Shown here piece by piece: positions 27,534 to 36,924 of a stretch of DNA of 64,000 bases; position 1 is the stretch's first letter; each line of letters starts with the position of its first letter. The translations under genes and the position numbers were made by a program. Under the pieces are notes generated by a model. It saw nothing but the letters and a program-made list of their open reading frames with translations. It was not told the origin of the DNA and did not search any database. Origin of the DNA: Archegozetes longisetosus (taxonomy: Eukaryota; Arthropoda; Arachnida; Sarcoptiformes; Trhypochthoniidae); NCBI GenBank assembly GCA_018873245.2, contig JAEMBT020000008.1:14681172-14745171 (forward strand), in the 5' to 3' direction.

Positions 27534-27836
27534 CTATTTTGAGATTAGTTCTCTGAGTATTACTTGCAATAAATTGAACAGCCCAAGATTGCAATGAGCG
27601 CCAGTCATAACCCAACTGTGGTGAATTAAAACTGTTGGACACTTGTTATATTTAGAGAGTTGAAAGAACCCATCTTCTCTGATAAATTCCTGCCACAGTG
27701 CTTCTCCATAAAAACATCTTTTCCTCCAACTCAAACGGACAAACCATCGGACGGTATCCACGCTCAATACTTTCAAATCAGTTAGTTCATCAGCAGAGAC
27801 TGGACTTTTGAGGAAAACGACTTTTTTCCTGTTCAG
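27534..27836 (-). pseudogene. Isolated serine-protease-like exon fragment
   Basis: A minus-strand open stretch of about 100 codons ending at a TAG at 27534. Its C-terminal half reads KCPTVLIHHSWVMTGAHC. This matches the trypsin-family pattern C-G-G-x-L-I-x-x-x-W-V-L-T-A-A-H-C that carries the catalytic histidine, with GG changed to PT and AAHC to GAHC. The preceding WRKRCFYGEALWQEF is not recognised. No exon with the catalytic Asp or the GDSGG serine motif was seen nearby, and the frame ends soon after. It is probably a decayed exon or captured fragment; a chance match to a short motif is possible. Confidence 0.35.
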
Positions 27837-28054
27837 TTAAATGCTCAGAAACAATAAAATAAGCCAATCATGAAGCAACAAAAAAAATAAGCCGATATAT
27901 GTGCTCCGAAAAATTCGATTTTTTACGATTTTAAGAAATTTTCCGAAAAATCTAGTTTTTTTAATTATCTCTGATTTTCAACAGATAAAGTAAAATTAGC
28001 AAAAACAAGTTTTAAATTTCATTCATTCTTACAAGAAAACTCTGAATATTTCCG

Positions 28055-28364
28055 AAAAATCTTAACATTTTGTATTATGAAACTTGTAAATGGACTAATT
28101 ATCTTTAATTCAAGCTGTACTTTAATTCAGCTTTTCGGTTGATATAAGTTAGGTCAAATAAATTTATATTTGAGGACTGAGTTCTATGGGGCCGCAGAAC
28201 TCTCCATATGCATAACATGTGCACAAAGCTTGCGCAAGACTCGAATACCTAACTTTTAACCAAAGTTGTGACCCATAACTTTACGTTCATCCTTTCAAAT
28301 ACAGCTCTAATTAAAGATAATTAGTCCATTTACAAGTTTCATAATAAAAAATGTTAAAATTTTT
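28055..28364. mobile_element. Foldback element with long inverted arms
   Basis: Two arms of about 65 nt, 28055-28119 and 28300-28364, are near-perfect inverted copies. A shared core is TTATGAAACTTGTAAATGG, followed in both arms by ACTAATTATCTTTAATT. Similarity continues outward more weakly (GAATATT..CG on both sides) and inward (AAGTTAGGT versus ACCTAACTT). The loop contains a GGGGCCGCAG patch that stands out from the AT-rich surroundings. There is no coding capacity. It is probably a MITE/foldback transposon; no clear target duplication was seen. Confidence 0.7.
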
Positions 28365-29081
28365 GCGCTAATATTCAAAGTTCCTTAGTGGAATTATAGA
28401 AGAGTTTATGCTAGTCTCTTAAGTATATGATAAACTATTTCTTACCAGCTTGAAGTGGATTTAAGGATTAAAGTTTTGAACAATGAAAAAAAATCCTTGA
28501 ATCGAAGTTTTAACTTAGTTTACATATAAAATTAGTCTTCAATTCGTTAAGTTTATTTACTTTATTTAAAACTAACTGAAACCATATTAATATAAACAAA
28601 TTTATTGTTCCGAATTTTCACTGTTTTTTTGTCCGATTTTCCAACCGAATTGTAAGGTTTTTATTTCCGAAAAAGTCTAGTCTTTGTTCATCAGTTTAGA
28701 CCAATGAAGAAAAATTTACGTAATTAATATTTATGAAAGAATCTCTATCTAGTTTTGTAGATACAATTAGTTCACCCAATAATACAGAAATTTATCATTT
28801 ATTTTGCTTTTGGTTATTGCGATTAATCATATAAAACAAATGTAAGCAAAGTTCAATACCATCCTCGCATAAAACTGATTGGTGCAAATATTATAAAATT
28901 TTCGATAAGGTTCAGACATAAGTGGTGATAATCGGCAAACAAAACATGAAAATCATATAAGAATGAGTCCAATTCATATTACTGAAAAGAGAGCTGAAGA
29001 TAAACCATAAACTATAACAATTAATCATTCAAAAAAATACATTATGTTGACAAGATGAATGAGCTGAAGACTGTTTTTAAG
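28365..29081. other. Intergenic, transposon-like debris
   Basis: AT-rich sequence with T-runs and short segments (TTTCCGAAAAAGTCTAGT at about 28660) that also occur in slightly different form at about 27950, left of the foldback element. No gene is recognised. Confidence 0.4.
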
Positions 29082-29279
29082 TTAATTTTGATGATAAGAA
29101 TAAGTTTGTAAAAATTGTTCTGTTAATTTTGAAAATGAAAGCTCAATTTCTGACTCTTCATCACTAATCACTGATTCATAAAACGCTTTAAACTGATTTT
29201 CACTACAATGATTGAACAAAAATTTCATTAAATTTTTAACTAATTTTAGAGATAAAAATGAATTAAAATAAGTTAACAT
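29082..29279 (-). CDS. Unrecognised small open frame, possible terminal exon
   Basis: A 65-codon minus-strand frame. The second half (ENQFKAFYESVISDEESEIE, then LSFSKLTEQF) has protein-like composition. It is preceded by a usable acceptor (CAATCATTGTAG). It could be the last exon, or an alternative last exon, of the DCAF15-like gene about 470 nt upstream, or a separate small gene. I recognise no family. Transcript evidence would be needed to believe it. Confidence 0.25.
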   Translation of the reverse strand: MLTYFNSFLSLKLVKNLMKFLFNHCSENQFKAFYESVISDEESEIELSFSKLTEQFLQTYSYHQN

Positions 29280-29330
29280 TAGGTTTATTACATTAAACGA
29301 GAATTGTATTTGTTTGCATTAAAACACATG

Positions 29331-29336
29331 TTTATT
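29331..29336 (-). terminator. Candidate poly(A) signal downstream of the DCAF15-like gene
   Basis: AATAAA on the minus strand about 415 nt past the stop at 29752. It is the first exact hexamer I found downstream. Confidence 0.3.
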
Positions 29337-29751
29337 GAGAAACCTTTTAGTCTAGCTTTCAGTCATTGATAAAAACAAACTTATTTTGTACTCAAACGTT
29401 CAGGCAAAGGCACTGTTTAAAAGCTTACAAGTTATTCAAAGACTAAACGACTTTCAATTGTTACAATTTTTTAATAGAAGTCAGAAAGTTGAGATGACTT
29501 TTGAACTGTCTGTTGTTAATGGCTCACGTTTTTTTAAGTATAATATATTTTTACAGTTCATTTGATATAGTATGTGGAAAATGGTGTTCTGCTTGAAAAC
29601 AGTAAATATTTTGAAGTTTCAACTTAAAAAGTTAAAAAAGTAAATGAATTAAATAAAACTTAAATGAAAACTAAGGCTTAACATAAAAAGCTTAATTTAC
29701 AATATGTTTGAAAAGTATTGTAAAATCGAGAAGTGATCTTCAATACAAATA

Positions 29752-30986
29752 TCATTTAATCTCAATTAGAGAGGGGGTTAAGATAATAGAAATGGCATCG
29801 ACTGGAGAATCAAGTCTTGATAATGACTTATGATTTTCAGCTAAAGACAAATTATTAATACTATAGGAACTAAGTTTACGATTGGCTTTTACGATCTCAA
29901 CTAATTTAGTGTAATATGACTTATGCTCTTCTTCTTCATTATTCTGAGAAAATAGATTCAAATTCCATTCCATAGACTTTGGTTCCCATTTAATGCAAAA
30001 AGAGTGAAGAAGTTTTTTCCCATTTTTAACAAACATCACTTCAAGCAATGAAAATATTTTAATCGGATCTAATTGGATGTCATAAACGAGTAGTTCATAT
30101 TCACTGACATAATTGAAAAGATGCAAACAATTCAATTTGTTGAAGACATCGCCGAATATATTGGATTCGACGTCAAGAACTTTAGATTCAAGTCTAGTGT
30201 CTAAAAGACCAGTTCTGACATTGACTTCTTCTTTTATCTCCAGGCAAACAATTTCACTGTCAGTAATAAAAGCACAAACTTTTGGTTTACTCAAAATTAT
30301 CTTAGGAGTCATTAATTCATCAGTTATTGAATCACTTAAACTATTTTCATCGCAAAACTCAGGTATTCGTCCGAAACCATTGCAACTAAAAGTTTGGGAT
30401 CCAGGACTGACGATATAAGAACCGAACTGATCGATTCGTATTAGAGTCACGTCAATCAGTCGAGAGTTGGGATATTGAGGCGCAACGATTGTCAACAAAT
30501 AGTTGTCATCTGAACACCACTGATAACAATATACACCTTCAAAAAGTCGCGTATCACAGAAATCATTGAAATTAAATAGATTTCCAGTGAATATTACGTG
30601 ACTCGCCACCAAATCTAGAGTTTTGTTTCCATTGAATTGGAAGATATGCAATACAATTGTATTTGATTCTTCACTCTTCGAATAGCTTAAGAAGTGCTGA
30701 CCGTTTTGCGTGAAACCAATGAATATGTCAGACATAAATGACTCGTTTGGTAATAAATCGTATAAAACGTATTCACGACTAACTACTGATCGCATTAATG
30801 ATCGCATACTAGATGTGATCCCATTTGTCTATTGATTATTAAATTGAGTTTTAATTTAAGATAAAAACATTGAAAATTGAATGAAGTTTGTTGATTGAAA
30901 AGAATGAAAACAAAAAAGATACTTACTCGCATGTGATCAATAATTTGTGGTAAATTAAGGCATTTTTTACTTAGAGATTTTGACAT
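29752..30986 (-). CDS. DCAF15-like CUL4-DDB1 substrate receptor
   Basis: Two exons, 30927-30986 (MSKSLSKKCLNLPQIIDHMR, donor GTAAGT) and 29752-30828 (phase 0, acceptor CAATAG), give about 378 aa. The N-terminal region ITSSMRSLMR...DIFIGFTQNGQHFLSYS resembles the DCAF15 WD40-like domain (in the human protein, an LFRKLPPRV-like helix followed by HIFLGFSKCGRYVLSYT). Family members are receptors of the CUL4-DDB1 E3 ubiquitin ligase. The rest has beta-strand-rich, propeller-like segments (FEGVYCYQWCSDDNYLLTIV) and an acidic EEEE patch near the C-terminus. At 378 aa it is much shorter than human DCAF15 (about 600), and I could not align the human C-terminal half. It may be a divergent ortholog, a truncated gene, or have unseen 3' exons. 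Recognition rests mainly on the N-terminal 60 residues. Confidence 0.55.
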
Positions 30987-31674
30987 TTTTTTCAATTCAA
31001 TTACTAATTGTTTAACTAATGTTCTATTTACAATAATATTATAGAAATAAACACTTTAATTCATTTAGTCTTCAATTTAGTTCAAACTTTATTTGCATTT
31101 CATAAAATGTCTCAAAATTGAACAAAAACCTACAATCAATGTAATATGAAATCATTTGTTTAAAAGTTAAAATTTGGTTAGCGTTCAAAAATGAATTAAA
31201 TTATGAGAAAATAAGTAAAAAATGTCTTATTTTGAAACTTGAATTGTTTGTATGAAAATAAGCGCTTATTTTGTTTGATACGTCATGGTTTGGCGGCAAT
31301 TTTGAAATTAGCCTATAATATTTATCGATTCGTAACTTATCAACTACATCCTCATTAATTTGTTTAGCGAAGCATCTCTTAAGTTATTAGTTAGATGAGT
31401 GACTAACTAAATTCATAAAAGTCTAACATTTGAATCAAAACCAAAATTGTAGGAAAGTTGCAATTTAAAGACGAATCAACGTTTTTTGACTATAGGGATG
31501 AGTGAAAATCCTTCACATTATCTTAATCACTGTTCCCTCATATTTGTAGATAAAAAAGTTGATGACATGGTTTACATGAGAATCCAAATTTACTAAATCT
31601 CTTAATTTGACTGAAATATTTAATTAAACCAACTTATTTCGAAACAAAATGATCTCAAGTCTAACTAGTAAAAC

Positions 31675-31680
31675 TTTATT
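31675..31680 (-). terminator. Candidate poly(A) signal of MsrA
   Basis: AATAAA on the minus strand about 270 nt past the MsrA stop codon. A transcript ending here would carry the SECIS hairpin in its 3' UTR. Confidence 0.5.
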
Positions 31681-31822
31681 GGGTTAAATTAATTAATTTA
31701 ATTCCATAAATTTTAGTATATTAAGATTTAATTAACAATTGAGGAAAAATAAGTTTTGTCTTAAAATATAAACTTATGATGGAGAAAATAAATATTTCTA
31801 AAAAGAAAAAGTAATTAAAATG

Positions 31823-31902
31823 ATTGCAATGAACAATAATCATCATCCCATTAATATTTTAAAATTTCTATTAATAAGAATCATATATCAGTTCATTACA
31901 AT
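31823..31902 (-). promoter_or_regulatory. SECIS element in the MsrA 3' UTR
   Basis: Read on the minus strand, the element starts 49 nt after the MsrA stop. Lower stem: ATTGTAATGAAC (31902-31891) pairs with GTTCATTGCAAT (31834-31823), 12 bp with one G-U. Internal loops: TGATAT and GATTATT. Quartet: ATGA (31884-31881) opposite TGAT (31845-31842), the non-Watson-Crick GA/AG core. Upper stem: TTCT(T)ATTAATA with TATTAATGGGA, 11 bp with one bulged T. Apical loop: 12 nt starting GAAA, with the unpaired adenosines on the 5' side about 12 nt after the quartet, as in eukaryotic SECIS elements. SBP2 would bind the quartet and recruit the selenocysteine elongation factor. I folded it by hand; no score was computed. 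Confidence 0.88.
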
Positions 31903-31950
31903 ACTAAGTGATCCAAAACGAAACAATTGACTAACAATGTCCACCATTTC

Positions 31951-32645
31951 CTAATTCATTTTATCTAAAATATATCTGGCTTGATCTTCACTTATACCCC
32001 AACTTTTCACTTCATTATTAAACGCCTGAACAGTTCCGAAGCCGGCAATATACCCATTAACTCTCGCGGCGACGTGCGACCCAATCAGTTGTTTATCATT
32101 CAATTGAAAACTTTTAAGGAGTGAGTTGTGTTTTCTTAGCATATACTTTTGGTGATAGTCTTCTGCCTCATAGAAGACTTGCAACGGCAGTATTTTGGTA
32201 ACGATCGGTTGGGCAAAGTTTTTCTGCATATCTTTCATCGATTGTTCTGCAATTAGCTTTTGTTGTTCATTGTTATAGAAAATGGCTGACATATATTGGC
32301 GTTTGTGGCAGACAGTCGGGGAATGGTTAGCCCAAAACAAGTCTAAGAGTTTCTGTTATCAAATGTAAATGAATTTGAGTATTGAGAAATAAATGAATTG
32401 ATAAGATAACTTAAAAGTAGAATGTGGACCTGATATGAAGTAACAGATGGGTCATATTGCAAGTCAATAGTTTCAGTGTGATCCCCTAACTTGTGATAAG
32501 TTGGATTCTTTGTTGATCCACCCGTATAGCCAACTCTAGTCCGAATGACGCCTTTGGCACAACCAAACTGTGCCTCTGGAAACCAAAATCATGAGAGGGC
32601 GAACGTCGCATTTGAAGTGACTACCTTCGGCTCAAACAGACTCAT
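31951..32645 (-). CDS. MsrA: Peptide-methionine (S)-S-oxide reductase, predicted selenoprotein
   Basis: Reduces methionine-S-sulfoxide in proteins. Two exons: 32430-32645 and 31951-32352 (phase 0, CAG|GT donor, AACAG acceptor), 205 aa counting the UGA as an amino acid. Family motifs: VVTSNATFALS-U-FWFPEAQF, RTRVGYTGG, NPTYHKLGDHTE, SYQ|KLLDLFWANHSPT, RQYMSAIFY, FYEAEDYHQKYML. The codon at 32591-32589 is TGA and falls exactly where the family has the catalytic cysteine of GCFW. Reading frame and homology continue on both sides, and a SECIS hairpin follows the true TAG stop. The start (MSLFEPK) is the first in-frame ATG and gives a short leader without an obvious targeting signal. Other cysteines (FGCAKG, TVCHKR) are present; I cannot say whether either acts as resolving cysteine. 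Standard gene callers would truncate this gene or start it after the TGA. A pseudogene with one stop is the alternative, but the SECIS argues against it. Confidence 0.9.
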
Positions 32646-33272
32646 GCCCTCATTAGATATCTATGAATAGATTAAAAACTGATTTAAATCAATTTCCAAA
32701 TGTTCAATTGAAACTAATTTGCGCAACACTTACATTAGATTGTTTTAAGAATCGAAACATTTCATCAAAATGTGTTTAGTTTGACGCTGACGGACAGTTT
32801 ATAAACGAACCACTGATGACGCCAATTAATAATTTAATGAATCATTCAATTGACGCATTATTACATTTTACTTTTACTGACATACATTGTGTTAAAGGAA
32901 ACAAACATTGCGTAACTACTCCCAGTGATAGACATGCGCTCAAATAGTATTGAAGGGCATATGAAGAGAATTGATTTCTAAATTGTTTTAAATAGAGTAT
33001 TTGCGCCCAGTGGCCGAGCCAGTAGGAACCTTCTGTTGCTTAGGCGCCCCCAATTCAAATCTGTCACTAACTTCAAGTAATAAGTTGTGTTTTTAAAATT
33101 AAAATTTTGTTTATCTGCCTTGTAATCGTTACAAAATAAAGTCAAAATAGATAATAAACCAATTTTAAAACTATTACACAGCAAGTTTCAATCAGAAGAG
33201 TACATATTTGATTAAAATCAACGTGTTCTGTGTACACCCCATCGAAAATATGTCTGTCACTTCGCACACCAG
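32646..33272. other. Spacer upstream of MsrA
   Basis: No coding signature was recognised. It includes the likely MsrA promoter on the minus strand; no core element could be supported. Confidence 0.5.
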
Positions 33273-33298
33273 ACCCTAAACCTAACCCTAAACTTAAC
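33273..33298. repeat. Short telomere-like CCTAA/CCCTAAA tract
   Basis: ACCCTAAACCTAACCCTAAA and flanking bases contain degenerate CCTAA units. The typical arthropod telomere unit is TTAGG (CCTAA on the other strand). An opposite-strand echo, GGATTAGGTTAG, lies about 60 nt downstream. It is too short and irregular to be more than an interstitial trace or chance. Confidence 0.35.
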
Positions 33299-33390
33299 TC
33301 GATTAAACTAATAGCAATAGCAATTGATTAGATTGAGTTAGTTGTGTTGGATTAGGTTAGATTGGGCTAAGTAGCTAAGCTAAAGAAATG

Positions 33391-33615
33391 TACTATCACC
33401 TCCAAAAGTCTTTGTAAAAATTCAAATTTGGCGAAAAATTATAGTCAACATTTTCAGGGAATGCTATAAAACTCCATCACCAAATACAGTTTTATGAATG
33501 CATACTATCGTTACTATAAAACTTTCTAAAGTTAAAGATTAAAGTTTTGTCTTAATGATATCTCTCTTCCTTAATTTTTGGCACAGAGTTTAACAGACTT
33601 TTGGAGATGATAGTA
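33391..33615. mobile_element. TA-flanked MITE, second family
   Basis: A 225-bp element whose ends, TACTATCACCTCCAAAAGTC and its inverted partner (right end in reverse complement TACTATCATCTCCAAAAGTC), differ at one position over 20 nt. TA at both ends fits a Tc1/mariner-type target duplication. It is non-coding. Its termini differ from those of the MITE at 1104 and 62857. Confidence 0.75.
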
Positions 33616-34516
33616 TATTCTACTATGAATAGGTTAAAATAAGTGAGAAATTAATTCCGCCTATTCATTAAACTCTTTATATCTTTAACGTTGATGCATA
33701 GCACATTTGTAGAACAAACACCACAGTTTCCTGTTTCTAAGGTTTTAGGCATAATCATCAAATTAACTAGAAATCAAAATTGATGCATTAGGTATTGGAA
33801 ATTTGCAGAGTTTATTTTCAATTTGACTTCATTAATTTGATGACTTATGAAATGTTTCGAAAGTATTACTTAAGAATGCTAAATAGCGTTAAATCACCCT
33901 CTAAATCAAACTTATTAAAAAATGTCGTTGACTTTTCTATATCTAATATCAAGTAAATTAAATTAAAAATGAAATGAAAATTTAGTCAAATTCTAGTTTA
34001 AAGGGAATTTTCATTAAACATAACATTGTTTTGATAATAAAATGCCCGATGCACTCAGTCTGAAATGCTTTGTTATTCTTATTTACAATAACTGAAGTAT
34101 CAGGAAAGACAAACACAATTCTTATGAATTTAACAAGTGAATAACAAACAACTTAACCCCTACCACCCAGGAACTGATAATTGATGAAAGTTTTTCTAAT
34201 CTAAAATTTATTCCAAATAATTTTTGAGAATATTTGACACTTTCCAAAGTGTTGAGATAGTTTATGAGCCAACATAATCTTGATTTTTGAACAAAGATCT
34301 TAAAACAAATTGAAAACTTGGGTCTGATTCGAATCTGATTGAATGAAGGAAACGGGAAATCCGAAACGTTTAATTAGTGTTAATAACTTTTATTCTAATT
34401 AGAGTTTTGACTATGAAATGCATATACTAAAAAGTTAATCAGACTTGTTCAATGATTGATTATGTAATTAGGTGAAACTTCTAAAACAATTTCGACTATT
34501 TTTAAATCATTCAAAA
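33616..34516. other. Spacer upstream of the GPCR gene
   Basis: AT-rich sequence with no recognised gene or repeat. It probably holds the GPCR promoter. Confidence 0.45.
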
Positions 34517-35987
34517 ATGAATAACACAACTTTGTTTCAGGTCTGATAATTTTTTTTATAATGATTACGATATATACATATCGATTGACAAAATATTGTG
34601 ACTGTTTCAATAGAAAGAAGAATTATGGATCCCAAAAGACGCGGCAATAATAGCGTCAGTGTTTTCAATGTTCGTAATAGTAGTTGGTATAATTGGAAAC
34701 AGTCTCACAATAATAGCACTGGTTAAGGGTTCACCTAAATTGCAAAATCACGCAACCACTAAGTTTGTCATCAACTTAGCCATTACCGACTTATTATTTT
34801 GTTCAATAAATCTTCCGTTAACAACAGTCCGTTACTGGACCCGTTCGTGGCCTTTTGGCACATTTGTTTGTCAATTATACCCATTCTTCTTTTATGGCAA
34901 TGTGGCCACATCTTTAATGTCAATTACTTGTATAACATTCAATAGGTATAACATTAATCGATCCTTTATCTATGAAGAGCAGTCATAAATGTCTGTTCTC
35001 TATACATTTGTCACAAATAACAATTGAACTAAAAATCATTGCAATACAGGCTCGTTCTCATAGCATTCAACGAACAATACAATAGAATTTATAGAAAAAT
35101 CAATGTTTGGCTAATGATATGTTTCTGTTGGGTATTTTCATTCGGCCTACTGTCAATGCCTCTATTAGGCCTTTGGGGGCGATTAGGATATAAGTCAACT
35201 ACATTTTCGTGCACCGTATTGAGAGATGATTCGGGACGATCACCAAAAAAGTTCTTATATGTATTTGGATTTTTATTACCCATTACTATGATTGTTCTTA
35301 GTTACACTATCATATGGATTCACGTAAGAAAACAAACTGTTAAAACCTCCAAACGTGACTTAAGGCTTACAAAATTGATATTTGTTATATTCGGGACATT
35401 TTTAATTTGTTTCGCGCCGCTCACTATCGCTAATGTCTTCGTTCACGAATCAGAGTAATATATCAGTGTTTCTCGTTGATTATCCAAAGTTTGCAAACTT
35501 TCCAACGGGCTGTTCATAATCAGTGCTGGTTTCGAAACATTTGACTGTCTTTGCAACGTCTTTTCCGATTTCACAATCGTGTCCTCAGAGACTTTAATTT
35601 GCTTAACAGAGAAATCAAATCATAACTCAGTCAATATGTAAACCTGAGATTGGCAGAAGTTATGCAAACTTTAGAGAATCAAATGAGAATCACTACCTCA
35701 GATCCTATAATAAATAAGTTTATTTGACAAATCTAATTTGAATTTCCAGATATCCTCATCTTCATGTATTGGCATCAATGCTGGCGTGGCTCAATTCTTG
35801 CGTAAATCCATTCATTTATTTTGCTATGAATCCTAAATATCGTATGGCATTCAAAAGGGTTTTGAGGGCAGGATCTTATACCACTTCATCGACTTATGTC
35901 TGTGAATCAATCACTTCAGATCAACACAAACCTTCATTTATTAGTAGAAAGAAAATATCGTACGTTGTTAGGGATATAGAAAAATGA
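34517..35987 (+). CDS. Class A GPCR of the Tre1/Moody group
   Basis: A seven-transmembrane receptor related to Drosophila Tre1 (germ-cell and neuroblast guidance) and Moody (glial barrier). Exons: 34517-34540 (MNNTTLFQ, with an N-glycosylation site), 34614-34945, 35050-35454, 35750-35987, totalling 332 aa with matching phases. Visible landmarks: TM1 GIIGNSLT; TM2 NLAITDLLFC; CQLYPFFFYGNVATSLMSI at TM3, typical of Tre1/Moody; WVFSFGLLSMPLLGLWG (TM4); TFSCTV with the ECL2 cysteine; FGFLLPITMIVLSY (TM5); FLICFAPLTIANV (TM6); LASMLAWLNSCVNPFIYFAMN (TM7, NPFIY). At the cytoplasmic end of TM3 the exon junction AATAG|G-CTC gives N-R-L where these receptors have N-R-Y. The first exon is tiny and inferred from ATG, phase and donor. 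The C-tail is short. The ligand is unknown. Confidence 0.85.
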
Positions 35988-36924
35988 ATATAGCAAAATC
36001 TGCCTAACTTTCATATGTACATAAGTGCTTTTTATAAAACAGTATAAAAATCACATAGAAAATATAGCTTAATTGTTATTGATTTTTAAAAGACACTTAA
36101 CTGCACTTTCCAGTTAGACAGGTTTTACTGCAATAGTCTTGAGAGTTGAGAAACAACTAAAACTTATGATTCCTTATTGTGTTAATTGGGACAAATATAA
36201 AGGCCAAGTTAGAGTTTCAAGATTAGCTCGAAGCGTTGAAAATCTTTTAGTTAATTTCAAAATAGAAGTATATAAATGTGGCTCAAGGTCTGAAAATGTT
36301 ATCATTGAACTCAATAACCTAATGTTATGATTTGATGTAAACTTAGTCTTCAAAAAGTAACATTTATATAGTTTTTCAATGAAAATCATATCAGAAATTA
36401 TGAATAAAATATTACAATTTATAATATAGAAAACACTTTTAATTATTATCTGAAGTACAGTCTCGAAAAACTCTATGACTGGATTTCGGTCTGTAATTGA
36501 GTATTGAGCTGGCCAATTACTGCAACAAAACTAATCTCAAGTATTAATCTAAAGATTGATTAACAAGATTTTTGAATGAAAGTAAAACAAATTTTAAGGT
36601 TACTACTTAATCGAGGATCTGTATCATGGATCTGTCAAAGCTTAAAGGCATATGAATGGCAGTGAACTACAAATTGTTTCACTGTTTGTTAAATCTGCAT
36701 TTGAGAAAATACTTACCTTTTTCAGAATTGGTATTTCAAGCTTGAAAAGGACTCGAAAAACGATTCAAACTTCTTTTATCAAATATGAAATTATCAAATT
36801 ATGACACACAAGGCTTTCCTTTATCTATGTTTTTAAACACAGATGTGTTTTACAATTGATTTTAAGCAAAAACAAAAGAATTCGGTCATTGAATTAAGTT
36901 GAATTGGCAACTTCTAGTTAGATA
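35988..36924. other. Intergenic, nothing recognised
   Basis: AT-rich sequence between the GPCR and the cysteine-rich peptide gene. Overlapping short frames on both strands around 36139-36389 show no codon structure or homology I recognise. Confidence 0.5.

Noticed and set aside
31920-31965. Alternative SECIS starting at the ATGA that overlaps the MsrA stop codon region
   Set aside because: No partner strand gives a quartet and stem of acceptable length; the hairpin at 31823-31902 satisfies every rule.
32430-32645. Idea that the MsrA TGA lies in an intron or marks a pseudogene
   Set aside because: The residues directly before it (VVTSNATFALS) are family-like in the same frame, no splice pair removes the TGA while keeping both sides, and a complete SECIS follows the gene.
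36139-36389. Overlapping short frames on both strands downstream of the GPCR
   Set aside because: They overlap each other in opposite directions and show no recognisable motif.
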